64,000 bases of DNA from the NCBI GenBank assembly GCA_005784505.1, contig VCAZ01000037.1, forward strand, positions 1,703,856 to 1,767,855, given 5' to 3'. Under the pieces are notes generated by a model. It was not told the origin of the DNA and did no database searches. It was given only the letters and a program-made list of their open reading frames with translations. Position numbers and translations under genes: made by a program. This DNA comes from Bagarius yarrelli. Taxonomy: Eukaryota > Chordata > Actinopteri > Siluriformes > Sisoridae. This document shows, one piece after another, positions 1 to 11,279 of this stretch; the stretch's first letter is position 1; every line of letters begins with the position of its first letter.

Positions 1-453
1 TAACTAGCAGCATCACCTCGTCTCTGACTGGAACGAAAAACGAGGTAGAAAATCCGAAAAACGCGGCCTTTCTGGGAATTAAATGCCTTGTTAACAACAA
101 TATAAGCTTTCTGTCGGGTTTTCTGTCAGATTAAAGATGATTAGGCAGATTTATTTTTCTCCTAAAGGCCAGATGTGCGGGAAAAGAGCGCGTATTAATC
201 CACCTGTGCTGATGCTAGCTCCGTTTAGCTTATTTAAATGCCGACCAAAATTCCGTTATTCCTTCATTCGGAAAAATAATTCAGAAATTCCACAATATTT
301 CCGGACAAATCCTTTAAAAAAAAAAAAAAAGGTGTATTCGCGTCCATATTCACTAGAAAAAAATCTATTGTTTTAAAGAAAAAATATTAATAGTCCTGTC
401 GATGTCCACTACGGATTGATAGCAACTCGCATCAGCAGCGATAAAACACACTT

Positions 454-461
<8 letters not shown>

Positions 462-484
<23 letters not shown>
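462..484. repeat. (CA)n microsatellite
   Basis: Uninterrupted run of about 11 CA dinucleotides, immediately left of the CpG-rich patch with the NRF1-like site. Confidence 0.9.
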
Positions 485-499
485 AGCGAAGGCGAACTC

Positions 500-510
500 G
501 CGCATGCGCA
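500..510. promoter_or_regulatory. NRF1-like palindromic site
   Basis: GCGCATGCGCA matches the NRF1 consensus, a hallmark of CpG-island promoters. It sits in a short GC-rich patch (about 485-560) inside AT-rich DNA. No gene in the window starts here, so it may mark the promoter of a gene extending left, or an old promoter. The motif is seen; the promoter role is inferred. Confidence 0.45.
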
Positions 511-952
511 GAAGCGGTCGCCGCATTCCGCCGGTACCAGCCGCAAGGCGCCAAGCATCATTTTCTAATCAGCATCTTTTTTTCTGGTGCTGTTGGAATG
601 TTGGAATGAACAAAACAATTTTCGAGAATCATCACATTCCTTAAACACCACCTTCTCCTCCGTCCATTAGTGATAGTGAGACAGACCACAGGCTAAATCC
701 CAAATTCCTCCCTACTGCCTGTATGAGTGCACTTCATCAGGTGGTGCCGTCACCTTACACAGTGTTCCACATGTCCAGAAATGAAGATGTTTGGAATCCA
801 ACCCACAGCTTTGCTTTTTTTTTTTTTTAAAGGAGTAGGTTTGGACATATTCGAGGACAGAAGAAGGGGTATCCCTATTTTCTACCTTTGATACCTACCT
901 GTATCTGAAAAAGTTCAAAGTGTACTTTGTTTTATCCTAAAAAATGGACAGT

Positions 953-1138
953 TTTTGGCATATCCCAGCTTAGATAACTGAGGTCAGCTATGATACAGCA
1001 CTCTTGGAGGATGAAGGATTAAGGGTCTTGCTCAAAGACCCAGCTGTGGCAGACTGGTGGCAGAGAGGCTTGAGCCCAGGTCTTCCTGGTCGCGCAAACA
1101 ATCGAGTGCCTTAGCCATTTGAACCACCGCTGCCCTTT
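953..1138 (-). repeat. tRNA-derived SINE copy (family B)
   Basis: Reading the minus strand gives a tRNA-like head with 'gcggtggttcaaatggctaa', a B-box-like segment, then 'gagcaagacccttaatcc' and 'tgctgtatcatagctgacct'. The same order recurs at 1855-1985, 10500-10790 and 53440-53637, which defines the family within this window. Confidence 0.75.
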
Positions 1139-1514
1139 TATTACCCAATTTCAGTGCACATTTCTAGACGAAAACTACATATTAAAAGCCCAGTGGTGAT
1201 ATCACAGTTTGGAAAGTGTGTGGAGATTTTTCTGGGTTTATCAGGTGAACAGGCTACTCTAGAATTAGGCAGAAGGTTTGAATGCATGTATATATGATGC
1301 CTCAGAATGGACTTGCATTGCATTCTGTGTGTACCTTCCTTACCTCACACCCAGTGTTCTTTGGTATATGCTCCAGATCTTAAACTTGATAACACACTTA
1401 GTAAATAACAGCGCTTAAGGCGTTTTAAATAAATTAAGAAATGTTGACCTTTGCCCAGTTTTGCTATATTAAATATAATTTTGTGGTTAATATGAACGTT
1501 TTCTAGTAGGGTCG

Positions 1515-1665
1515 TCAAAAAAAAAACACCTTTGTGGTGCAGTGGTGCAGTGGGATAAGGTGCCCGGGTTCGATTCCGGCTCAGGTCCTTTCCGATCCCA
1601 CCTCTCTCTCTCTATCTCCCCCTCATTTCATCCATTTGTCCTTTAAATAAACACCTTTTCAATCT
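1515..1665 (+). repeat. Possible SINE fragment with B-box-like segment
   Basis: Contains 'gtgcagtgggataaggtgcc' followed by 'gggttcgattcc', an RNA polymerase III B-box-like sequence, then a CT-rich tail and 'ctttaaataaacacc'. A similar B-box plus CT-rich tail appears at about 34355-34445. Family not identified. Confidence 0.45.
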
Positions 1666-1854
1666 TATTTACTACTTTATGAACAAAGGCTTTACGCCAT
1701 CTTGTGGCCACACAGACAAACAACACCACAAAGTAGTAGAAATTGTATACATTTTATTATTGAAACTATTTATGTAGAATTAGAATATGTACTTTGAACA
1801 ATTGTGCGTTTTTCTTATAACTAGTTTAGAAAGCGGGAGTCAAAGCACAGGCTT

Positions 1855-1985
1855 AGCAATAATACAGCACCCCTGGTGGGTTAAGGGCCTTGCTCAAGGG
1901 CCAAACAGTGTCAATTTGGCAATGGCAAGGGTTTAAACCCCGACATTTTGATCAACAACCCAGAAAAAAAACTGTGACACCACTG
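1855..1985 (-). repeat. Degenerate SINE copy (family B)
   Basis: The plus strand shows 'aatacagcacccctggtggg', then 'ttaagggccttgctcaaggg' and 'gggtttaaaccccgac', the reverse of the tRNA-like SINE at 53440-53637. It is diverged and shortened. Confidence 0.6.
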
Positions 1986-2030
1986 CCTGGAAGGGTTTTT
2001 TTTTTTTTGTTAAAAAAAGAAACAAAGGGG

Positions 2031-2081
2031 TCCATAATGTTCTTGTAGCTGTATTTAATTCTGCTACAAGAACATTATGGA
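2031..2081. repeat. Perfect 19-bp inverted repeat (hairpin)
   Basis: The arms are 2031-2049 and 2063-2081. They are perfect reverse complements, separated by a 13-nt AT-rich loop. This could be a palindromic MITE remnant or a short stem-loop RNA. No target-site duplication is evident. Confidence 0.8.
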
Positions 2082-2699
2082 TTATTTGGCTCTGCCACTG
2101 TTGGCGTAGCTGTTTACGAAGAACCCCCTTAAAGTTGTTTATTTCACATCTTTAGTTATTACCAATAATCAACATGTGTACAGGATACTCGACTAAAGTA
2201 CATTAAGCACAGCATTTATACACAGTCCAACATCACAGCTTTTATGCAGTACGTATCAAGGAAAATGGCTGCGAGTGTGCACTTTGTCCTGCTATTTAAC
2301 AATGATTATAATCTGGTGACTGATTATGTCTCCATTTCCTCCTGGAGCAGGTTTATTTGTCTCTGCTTTTTTCCTGGGACCAGAAATCTAAAGAAAACAT
2401 CAGAAAAAAAAGAGCAGTTAAAGAAAAACACTAGAGAAGAAAGCACGGCCTGTGCGCTTGGTAAGAAGAAGAAGTCAAACTGAAGTAAGAGGCGTGGCTT
2501 GTGAAGAAGGGTGAAGAAAAAGGTGTGGTCTCCCAGCACGGTAAAAAATAAAGCAGGCACTTGTGTCAGTCGAAAAGGAGTAGCTACTGTGCCTGCCGAT
2601 CCAAATAAAGATAGAGGCGTAAAGAGAGGGGCAGGGCCACAGTGCCTGTCAGTCCCAATATCGATAAGTGGCGAGACTGTGACTGTCACAGTAAAGTAA

Positions 2700-3172
2700 A
2701 AATGTGGCTTTTGTGGCTGTAATTCATGATAAAATAGGCGTGGCCTTTGTGGCTGTAATTCATGATAAAGTAGGCGTGGCCTTTGTGGCTGTAATTCATG
2801 ACAAAGTAGGCGTGGCTTTTATGGCTGTAATTCATGATAAAGTAGGCGTGGCCTTTATGGCTGTAATTCATGATAAAGTAGGCGTGGCCTTTGTGGCTGT
2901 AATTCATGATTAAGAAGAATTTGTGGCCTCTGTTGCAGTCGCGGTAAAGAAGGAGGCGTGGCCTCTTTGGCAGTCGTGGTAAAGAAGGAGGCGTGGCCTC
3001 TTTGGCAGTCGTGGTAAAGAAGGAGGCGTGGCCTTTGTGACAGTCGCAGTAAACAAGGAGGTTTGGCCTTTTGTAGCAGTTGCGGTAAAGAAAGAGGCGT
3101 GGTCTCTGTGACTGTCAGTCACAATAAAGTAGGCATGGCCACTGTGCTGATCAGTCCTGACAAGTAACGACA
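2700..3172. repeat. Two adjacent 36-bp tandem arrays
   Basis: Array one (about 2700-2912) has nearly six copies of a 36-bp unit containing 'aggcgtggcctttgtggctg' and 'taattcatgataaagt'. Array two (about 2915-3172) has about six copies of a related unit with 'aaggaggcgtggcctctttg' and 'gcagtcgtggtaaag'. The period is a multiple of three, so both strands stay open and mimic repeat proteins; these frames are artefacts. AGGCGTGGC resembles a KLF/SP-type GC box. Confidence 0.9.
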
Positions 3173-3878
3173 CAGTCCCTGTACTTATATCTTTATAAAA
3201 TAATTATAATTTCCCAGAGTTATAAATAGTACACCAGGGTCTAATTTACTTTCATTAAATTAAAAAATGCAGCAAAGCCTTTTATAGAGGAAAAAAAGAA
3301 ATAGGTAATATTAACAACAAACGATTAGTGTGCACATGTTCGATTCATCTAAAATCCAACAATTAAACCCAAAACAATCATTCTGAAATAAATATACGTG
3401 TGTGTGGTTAGTAAAGTATGTGTATGCGGTTAGCAGTAAAAGAGCAGAGCAAAGAGAAGGGCAGCACCACACCAAGCATTTCATCAGTCAATGGCAAGAA
3501 CTAGTCCAATCCATCTCACTTAAGGTCTAGAAAAGCACACTAATTATATCACTTAGTATTGTAGGGGTCAACGACCAAGGTAATATTCAAATATCTTCAT
3601 CTTCCTCATCATCACACTGAGTAGTTTAGGCTAAAGAACTATTCGTATTGCCCATGATGCGCTAAGATTATAGCTATGAAGGTGTGTAGAAGTCTGCTTA
3701 TTGAGCTTCTGTAGCGTTCATTGTCAAACCAGCTTGTCCAGACCTTCATTCTCAAGGTGTTTCCACTAACAGAACTGCAGGAGATCAACAGAATAATGTA
3801 TATTTATATTTTTGGGATCATATGGGACTTCGTTCACTTTCTCAACCCCACACACACACCTGAGTGCAGTGCTGCCTC

Positions 3879-6800
3879 TCAGAGTTTAGCAGAGCGAGAT
3901 GAGTGTATACCAAGCAGGCGCTCCACATCGTTGGCTGAGGTAAGCCACGCTCCTCCGTCCGCCACCACCGTGGCCCCTGTGACGTACGACGCCGCACGAC
4001 TTGCCAGGAAAAGCACAGTATGCGCCATTTCCGTTTTGTTACCCGCCCTCTGCAGCGGTATGGTCCGGAAAATTCCCGCGCTTTCCGCGTGGGAGCCACC
4101 TAAATCGGAGCAAAAGAAAAAAAATTAGTAGACGTCCCCTAAACACAGGACAATTAGTCCTTGGACGTTAAAATCAGACTCCTATAAATTTGTACCAAGT
4201 CTACGGTAACCCTCGGTGCCAGAGATTGGACCCGGTGCCACAGTGTTGACCCTTACGCCACTGGGACCCCATTCCACTGCCAAGTGTCTTGTCATGGCAT
4301 CTGCATACACACACAATAAAGGGACAATCACTTTATGGTACTTATTAGAGTTTTTGGGCTGAAAACTATCATAAGGGGGGGAAACCCATAAAGCCCAACG
4401 AGAATGGAAGATAGTTAGTAAGCAACATCTGGATCACTGTTACAAAAAGTATACTCTGATCAATCCTGTGCAGAATCATGCAGCTTGGGGGGGGGATCAA
4501 TGGTGACCCCTAAGGATCACTGGTGACCCCTGAGGACTGTATTGAAGATCTAAGATAGGCCACGCCCACAATTAACAGCAGCAATAACACATTACACATT
4601 AACAAGAGGTACCAGCAACTTGTCAGTGTGAACATAGAGCAAGAACGCCGTACTCACCATTGGCGGCCTTTGCCGACCCAGCATGCACCTGGAGAGCTTG
4701 TCCTTTGTATCCAAGCGTGGCTGAGATGTTTACAATGGAGCCGCCATGATCCTTAAACACACACCCAAACCACAAAGTGCTGGCGTGATTAAACACAGAA
4801 AACTACAATCGCACAAAATGTCCTTATTTTTTAATTACTAATATATCATATTGAAATATTAGGATTATTAAGTCTTTAAAATAAGACTTGTATGTCATAT
4901 TAGTAATTCTTTCTTTTTACCTTGAACCATTTTTCATAAACAACTTTGCTGGTGTTAAAGGTTCCCATAGTGTCGATTTCCATAACTGTTTTGAAAGCGT
5001 TGAAGGACAGAGCAGAGGCAGGACACAGGAAGTTCCCTGCTGCGTCTGCAAAGAATATAACAACCAGGACGTGATTTTTTTTTTTTTTTCAGAAGATAAA
5101 AGGACAAAGAGGAATCTGCTAATACGGACATCCTTTTTTTTTCTTAGACATGAGTATGTTAGGTTGTACAAATTATATGGACAAAAGTATTCTGACACCT
5201 GACTATCCCATCTGTGTGTTTTTTGATCATGTGCTTTTAGATGAACCTTCACACTTCTGGAAAGTCTTTCCAGAATTCATTAAATTTAGCTACAATAGTA
5301 TTAATAAGATCAGACATTAATGTTGAAGTGAGGACATCTGGAATTCAGTCTGTGTTTCAGCTTCAGGGAAGTTCAGGGTTCTGTACAGAGCATGAGAGTT
5401 CTTCCACTCCAACCAGAACACAGCATGTCTTCATGGAGCTCAGGGGGTTTGTGTACAGGGGCATTGTCATGCTCTCCTAGTTCCAGTAGAGGAAGAATAT
5501 CATGCTACATCATACAAAGACATCCTAGACACTTGTGTGTTTCAGGATTTGTGGAACCTCAATCAGACTCTACTTCAAAATGTCACTGTTATTGCAAACT
5601 ATCGTAGGTAAACCTGGTGTTATAGTAAATAAATAGTATTTAATCAACTATAGTATGGGAAGGGCAGCAGGACATAAAGGACTATCGATTGATCAATGGT
5701 GTGGCTTGTAAACATAATGAACATTTGAACAATAGTAGAACCCGACCATTTGTGTGCTTAACACCAGTAACAACACATACAGTGTAATTACTATCACCTG
5801 GGTATTAGTTGGGCATTGAACTCTTACATCATATTTACGTACAGAGCAAATCCTCGGGTTGTATTTTAAACAAAGGTCCTTTTATAAAACGTTCAAGCAG
5901 GAATGATTCATGGTTCTTCCTGATAGAGGCTGGTCTTTTTCGGGAATGTCGCCGGATGGGAAAAAGATCATCACTAATAATCACGTGAATAGGATGAGAC
6001 ATAACAAAAGGGGGTGGGATCAGGAAGCGTGATGCCCAACTTTATACACTAATCTATCAAATCTTTTATATAAATAAACTACATATATTTTAATATTGAA
6101 CTCAGTCCTTGTCTCTTTATGCTGTTCCCTGGTGGTGGTGGTGGCTTATGGTTAAGGTTAATGGTTAATTGTGGGTTCGGTTCCCAGCTCCACCAAGCCC
6201 CCAATTGCTCAGTTGTACAAGAAAGATAAATGTAAGTCGCTCTGGATAAGGGCGTCTGCCAAATGCTGTAGATGTTTGCTTTGGTGTGGCTGGTTTAAGT
6301 AGACGTCAATGCTGTAAAAGTTGGTGGTGGTAATGCACCAAGTTGGTATGCCAACTTCTAATAACATATAAAATAAAAGAATAATAATAACAATCCTTCT
6401 CTATCCTCCCAACAATCAAGTCGGACTTGCAATGAATACTATTACAAAGTTTTGTTAACTGATTTAGCGAGTGGCCTCCAGTTAGGACGATTTTAAGGGT
6501 CTACGCACTTTGGGGGCCACCAAAAATCTGTTTTACTCCTAGTAACAGTACTGGCAGTAATGTAATAATATGCTTGGTGCCGAGTGGATGTTGTAGGGGG
6601 CCCTACATCATATTTATTCATAATGCCAAAAATTGGTAGCAGCGCCCCTGTGTGGCAGTGCTGGTAATTTTTCCACAAACTTCATGCCAGATAGTGTAAA
6701 TTTCCATGACAAAGAGGAACCCGACATACTGTTGATAAGAATATCGACACGTCCAAACTCTTTCAACATCTCGTCCACGGCAGTTGTGATGGTGTCCGGT

Positions 6801-8748
6801 TGACGCACATCCATCTGTAAGGGCAGGCAGTGACGCCCCGTCGTACTGGTCAGCTTCTTCGCCGCCTGGAATTATAGAACGTAATGAAATAGAGTTTCTC
6901 GCTTGCAAATTAGAAGACTCTGGTACGGGATGAATACCTCAGTGAGCTTCTCCAGGTTCCTGCTGGCAATCACCGTGTCACAACCATGCCTGAAAGAGAC
7001 ACAGCTTTACTTGTCCATCAAATTTTGGACAATCAGACTCAGCGTTAACATGGACTTGTTCAGTGTTGTGACCAAAAGCGCTGTACCTCATTAGAATCTC
7101 GGCGATACGGAAACCGATGCCGGAGCCACCGCCTGTAATGAATGCCACCTGATCCCTGAAAAAACAACAGGGATACAATTATTTAAAGTCTAAGCAGAAA
7201 ACAGACCGTGAAATTACCTGGAACCTGAACTGGCTAAAAAAAAAAAAAAAATCAGGAATAAAGGGTAAAAAATGAAGTGTATGGATAGAGATATTAGAAA
7301 TAATGAGGAAAGATCGAAGAAATAAAAAAGAAATAATAATAATAATAATAAGGATATGGAATCTGGACTTAGCGATAAAAGTGGGATAAAGTATAAGGAA
7401 TAATAAGAAAGGGGTAAAGGGGTAATAGGAATAAGCTATAAACAATGTGGGATAGTAAATAAACAGGATGAGAAAGAAAAACTGATATAAGAAACAGGAA
7501 AAAGAAAGACTGATATAAGAACTAGAATAGAATAAGGAGTGCAGAAAGATGAATAAGAAGGAAGAGATTGAGCAAAAATAAATGAAAATAAAAATAAAAA
7601 GGGGTATGAAATAATGTGGAAGGTGTATAATAATCAGGGAATAATGAAAAAGAAATGAGAAATAAGGAAAAAGGAATACAGATTAAGGAAGAAGGGATAG
7701 AGTTTATGGAATGTGGAGCAGAGAAATAAATAAAGAATAATATGTACGAGTAATAAGGAGTAATAAGGGTTAAGAAATGAGAAAAATAAAGGAAATACAG
7801 GATACGAAGATGAGTAATAGAAGATAATGAATCAGAAAAAAAAGAGGATAAAGAAAAAGAAATGAGGAATAAAAGTGATGTGGAGTAAGGAGACGATGAG
7901 TAGAAAATGTAAGCTTGGGATTATGAAATAAGAAGTGAAGGAATGGAACGAAGGATACAGAAAAATAAAAAAGGGAGAAGAGATAAATGAAAAGAAAAAA
8001 TGGCTGAGGAATATCATCTAAAGGAACTGGGGATCAGGATTGAACACAAGTGTAAAATAAAAAAGCAAGAAATAGAAAATAAGGGATGAGTAGTAGAAAT
8101 AATAAACAACGGAATCCTAGATAAGGAAATAACAGGTAGTTATTTTAAAATAAGGGATAATATAGAAAAAAGGGGGATATAAGGGACAGTCAGGACAATA
8201 GCTGAGGGCTGCGGGATTGGGACTAAAAGAGATAAAGGGGAAAAGGGTTTTTAAAAAAATACGGCGAGTAAGATAAGGGATACGTAAGCATAAAATGGGA
8301 GGAGGAAAAGAAAGGAATAAAGGATAAGGAATAATAAAAGGAAAAGAATTGATCAACGATAAGGGAAATGAGTAAGGAGGAAAAGATTAGGATTGGTGGA
8401 AAAACAGAATAACAGCCTTGAGCGATGAGGAAAAATAATTAATGAAGAATAAAGGAATGAAAGATAAAAAAAAAAAACTGGAATCAGGAAAAGGAAAATA
8501 TACAGATTTTGGGATTAAAAGGGAAGTAAAATGAATAAAGAATAAATAGTAATTATATTACAGTAAATAAAGACTTTAGTGAATAAATAATAATAATAAT
8601 GATTAATTTATAATGCCTAATGATAAAATTGATGGACAGAGAGTTGATGGTTGGGATGTTGTGTTTACTTGAGCAGGTCCTGGCTGTAGATGTGCGTGTA
8701 CGCGCTCAGACACTCATCCGCGTGCACGTCTTCCGGAGCCTCCGCCAT
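3879..8748 (-). CDS. decr2: Peroxisomal 2,4-dienoyl-CoA reductase 2 (DECR2)
   Basis: DECR2 is an NADPH-dependent short-chain dehydrogenase that reduces 2,4-dienoyl-CoA esters during peroxisomal beta-oxidation of polyunsaturated fatty acids. There are eight minus-strand exons: 8669-8748, 7087-7155, 6938-6989, 6730-6865, 4921-5045, 4658-4751, 4196-4300 and 3879-4099. All have GT-AG borders and together give 882 nt, 293 aa, close to the human length of about 292. Visible features are the nucleotide-binding motif TGGGSGIGF (about residue 33), ILINNAAGNF (about 110), the HAGSAKAA segment with the conserved lysine (about 178-184), and the C-terminal SAKL peroxisomal targeting signal (PTS1). The start ATG lies in a GC-rich exon. 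A ZNF143/THAP11-like motif is about 350 bp upstream. Intron 1 (about 1.5 kb) is a nearly C-free strand, listed separately. Confidence 0.96.
6125..6275 (+). repeat. tRNA-derived SINE copy (family A)
   Basis: Shows 'gggttcggttcccagctcca', 'aattgctcagttgtacaaga' and 'tcgctctggataagggcgtc', followed by 'tgccaaatgctgtag'. It lies in DECR2 intron 4. The head is truncated. Confidence 0.8.
7230..8560. repeat. Long C-depleted, purine-rich simple sequence
   Basis: The plus strand is almost free of C and consists of A/G runs broken by T, with recurrent 'aagaaat', 'ataataagg' and 'ggaataa' words. It fills most of DECR2 intron 1, so the transcript (minus strand) is pyrimidine-rich with very little G. The minus-strand open frames rich in F, S, L and I are artefacts of this composition. 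Confidence 0.85.
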
Positions 8749-9090
8749 TCTCTCAATCCGCTGAACTACAGAATAAAAATCAAAAACTCATAAAAAACAT
8801 TCTTATTTATTTTAAATATGTGTTTTAGTAAATAATCAACAGAACAAAAGCTGTGTGGAGGAAGAATCAATATGTCGTAGCGCTAAATGTGCGGTTCAGA
8901 ATCACATTGTAACTTTACCTGATCCGAGCAAACTCCTCAATAAAACCGGGGAAATGAGCAAAAAGAGCAAAAAGCACAAGAAAAGAATAATTTATATTCT
9001 TCAACTTTTGCGCATTTTGCAAAAAATACCGCACGATCGACTGAACAGCGAACCTTTGGACCGACTCAGGGACGACGCGTTGTCGCCGAA

Positions 9091-9111
9091 ATGCTTTATG
9101 GGAAATGTAGT
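9091..9111. promoter_or_regulatory. ZNF143/THAP11 (SBS)-like motif upstream of DECR2
   Basis: Read on the minus strand the site is 'actacatttcccataaagca', close to the SBS consensus ACTACATTTCCCA-AATGC. SBS motifs are typical of housekeeping CpG promoters. Distance and orientation fit the DECR2 promoter. Motif seen; use inferred. Confidence 0.55.
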
Positions 9112-9439
9112 GTGTATTCTGAGGCGTTTTGTGGCTTTGATTAGCTTAACTAGCTAAACGTCAAAATGAGAACGTGTATATAAATTAACTATATATTTTT
9201 ATGTGTATTTTTGCCTCACACAGGAAAAAATGTTAGCCTCAGGGTCTGGCATTTCTTACCAGAAAAACTTTAACATTAAAACAGAACCTGAACCTCTAAT
9301 AAAAAAACAAAAACAAAAACACTAGAACCCCCAAATAAGTGTATAAACTTGAGGTCAACACACTGTTCTATAAAGATTCTAACCCAAAACTATAAGATAT
9401 TTACTTCAGAAATAAATTTTCAACCTTAACAAGTTTCGG

Positions 9440-9625
9440 CTAATGGTAGCGCAGTGGTTAAGGTGTTGGCCTGCTAATTGGAAGATCTGGTTTGATTCCC
9501 GGCACCACCAATTTAACACAGTTGGGCCCCTGAGCAAGACCCTTTACCCTCTTATTGCTTAGTTATATATGAGAGATAAATCTAAGTCGCTCTGGATACG
9601 AGGGCATCTAATGTACATGTAAATA
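9440..9625 (+). repeat. tRNA-derived SINE copy (family A), near full length
   Basis: Has the pol III-like head 'ggtagcgcagtggttaaggt', the B-box region 'tttgattcccgg', the body 'gggcccctgagcaagaccct' and the tail 'taagtcgctctggatacgag'. The most complete copy in the window. Confidence 0.85.
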
Positions 9626-9989
9626 ATTCCATGTTTATTTTTATTTTAGGCAGCAGAACACTGGGGAACTGAGTCATAATTAAAATTAAACACATAAAAT
9701 TGATCTAAAACTATTTAGATTTAAAGATTTATTTTTTTTAAAAACCATTAAAAAGAAGAAATAAAGCACATGGGGTCCAAAATTGCTAACGTCTTCGCTG
9801 TGTGTTGAATCTCAGGCGCTCTTGAACACACCATGTTCAGGCAAGAGACGTCCCGAATTGAATCTTATTTTTATCCGAAGAAGCTAAATTCTGCAGCTAA
9901 TCAGTCAGTGCTAGCAAGATGTTGGGTGTCAGAGAAAATATTAAAACGTTAGTGCTTTTCTGCAGTAGTTTAGTCATGTAAATATGTAA

Positions 9990-10445
9990 GAATTGTAAAC
10001 ATTTACATTTAGACGCTCATGTCCAGAGCGACATACCAAAGTCCTTTGAGTCTCATCATTGAACAAATCAATACTGGTACAATAGATCACAAATCGAAGT
10101 GTAACAATCCCATAAACTGTTGAAACAGCAGCGAAGAGTGTGGGGTATTTAAGAAAAAGGCGGGACTTCAGTCGTCTCTGGAAGACAGCCAGTGATTCTG
10201 CTGTTCTGACATTGATGGGAAGTTCATTCCACCATCTTGGTGCCAGAACAGAAAAGAGTCTTGAGGCAGACCTACCTAGTGTCCTAGGGGATGGTGGAAC
10301 AAGTTATGCAGGGAGTGATAAGTGTTTGTAGGTAGTAGGAAGCAGCTCCATTTCTGGCTTTGTAGACAAGCATCAGTGTTTTGAATCTGATGCGTGCAGC
10401 TACTGGGAGCCAATGGAGGGAGCGCAGCAGTGGAGTGGTGTGTGG
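9990..10445 (+). repeat. Dispersed teleost-type repeat with a second fragment at 48.5 kb
   Basis: The body includes 'ttctgctgttctgacattga', 'tgggaagttcattccaccat' and 'cttggtgccagaacagaaaa'. A diverged stretch with the same phrases (tgatattgatggaaact, cttggtgccagg, aagcagacc) occurs at about 48462-48552, so it is interspersed. Its class is unknown to me. Confidence 0.6.
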
Positions 10446-10499
10446 TTAAAAAAAATACGTATAATATTTTAGTTTATAAACTATTTAGTGTAAAAGAGT

Positions 10500-10790
10500 C
10501 ACTGGGACATCATGCTCTGTCTCTCACTGAGTTGCTAAACTGAAGAACAGGAAGACCTGGGTTCGAGCCCCACCACCGCCAGCCTGAGCTGTTGATCTGA
10601 AGACCAGAAACACCTGGTTTTAAGCCCCACCACCAGCAAGCCAACCACTGTTGGGTCCTTGAACAAGACCCTTAACCCTTCCTGCTCCAGGGGCGCTGTA
10701 TCATAGCCGACCCTGTGCTCTGACCCCAAATGACTAAGATGGGATATGCGGAAAAAATAATTTCACTCTGCTGTAAAAAGTCTATGTGAC
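10500..10790 (+). repeat. SINE copy (family B) with duplicated head
   Basis: The tRNA-like segment 'gacctgggttcgagcccca' is followed by a second similar segment 'cacctggttttaagcccca', then 'gggtccttgaacaagaccct', 'ctgctccaggggcgctgtat' and a tail 'aatttcactctgctgt'. The doubled head suggests a dimer or a nested insertion. Confidence 0.75.
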
Positions 10791-11010
10791 AAAATAAAGA
10801 CATTTACATAATGTTATATTTATAATTTAGATATAATATAAATGTGGGAGTGAAATTCTGGGCGTACTACGATCCACTGTGTTGAAACGGTCATGTGACA
10901 CAGTCATGTGACAGTAAAGCATCTATTGTATGTGTACTTTAGAATCCGGGTGGAAGTGGTAGGTCATCAACACACGTCTTTTCTAGAGAAGTATAAGATT
11001 TCGATTGAGC

Positions 11011-11046
<36 letters not shown>
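11011..11046. repeat. (CT)n microsatellite
   Basis: About 18 CT dinucleotides about 240 bp beyond the RDH13 stop codon. Confidence 0.9.
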
Positions 11047-11052
<6 letters not shown>

Positions 11053-11279
11053 ATTACAGTGGGATAAGCCAATCGTGTAAGCTCATTTATACAGAAGAGG
11101 GTAGAAATTGCTTAACTTCCATGTAAAAAAAGATTAGCACAAATCAACAAAACTGGTAAACCAAAACATTCATTGGCTTATAAAACTCTTTACTGTCACA
11201 CTGTAATCAACCGCTTAGGTCCATAGCACATATTCGTCTCTTAGAAATCACTTTGCCTCAATTCCCGTCATGTTCAGTC

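Larger units (their letters stand above)
1..2690. other. Left intergenic region, no gene seen
   Basis: I see no coding exon with splice sites here. The stretch is AT-rich and holds a CpG-rich patch with an NRF1-like site near 500, a CA repeat, SINE copies and a short perfect hairpin, listed separately. The short open frames are low-complexity or repeat-derived. The CpG-rich patch could be the promoter of a gene lying to the left of the window on the minus strand. Confidence 0.6.
8749..11279. other. DECR2-RDH13 intergenic region
   Basis: No gene is supported. It holds the DECR2 upstream region, a family A SINE, a longer dispersed repeat at about 9990-10445, a family B SINE and a CT repeat. 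A 100-codon open frame at 8855-9157 overlaps the probable DECR2 promoter, has no splice context and resembles no family I know. Confidence 0.6.

Noticed and set aside
2700..3172. CRISPR-like array
   Set aside because: The repeats are contiguous with no unique spacers, and the genome is a vertebrate.
2686..3173. Repeat 'proteins' such as VAFVAVIHDKVG and MNYSHKGHAYFI
   Set aside because: Translation of a 36-bp tandem array, open in both directions only because 36 is a multiple of three.
8855..9157. 100-codon plus-strand frame beginning MEEESICRSAKC
   Set aside because: Overlaps the likely DECR2 promoter and SBS motif, has no recognisable family, no splice evidence and strong lysine bias from A-rich DNA.
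9440..9520. Candidate tRNA gene ('ggtagcgcagtggttaaggt' with a B-box-like segment)
   Set aside because: No complete cloverleaf with an acceptor stem. Recurrence with a shared 3' tail shows it is a SINE head.
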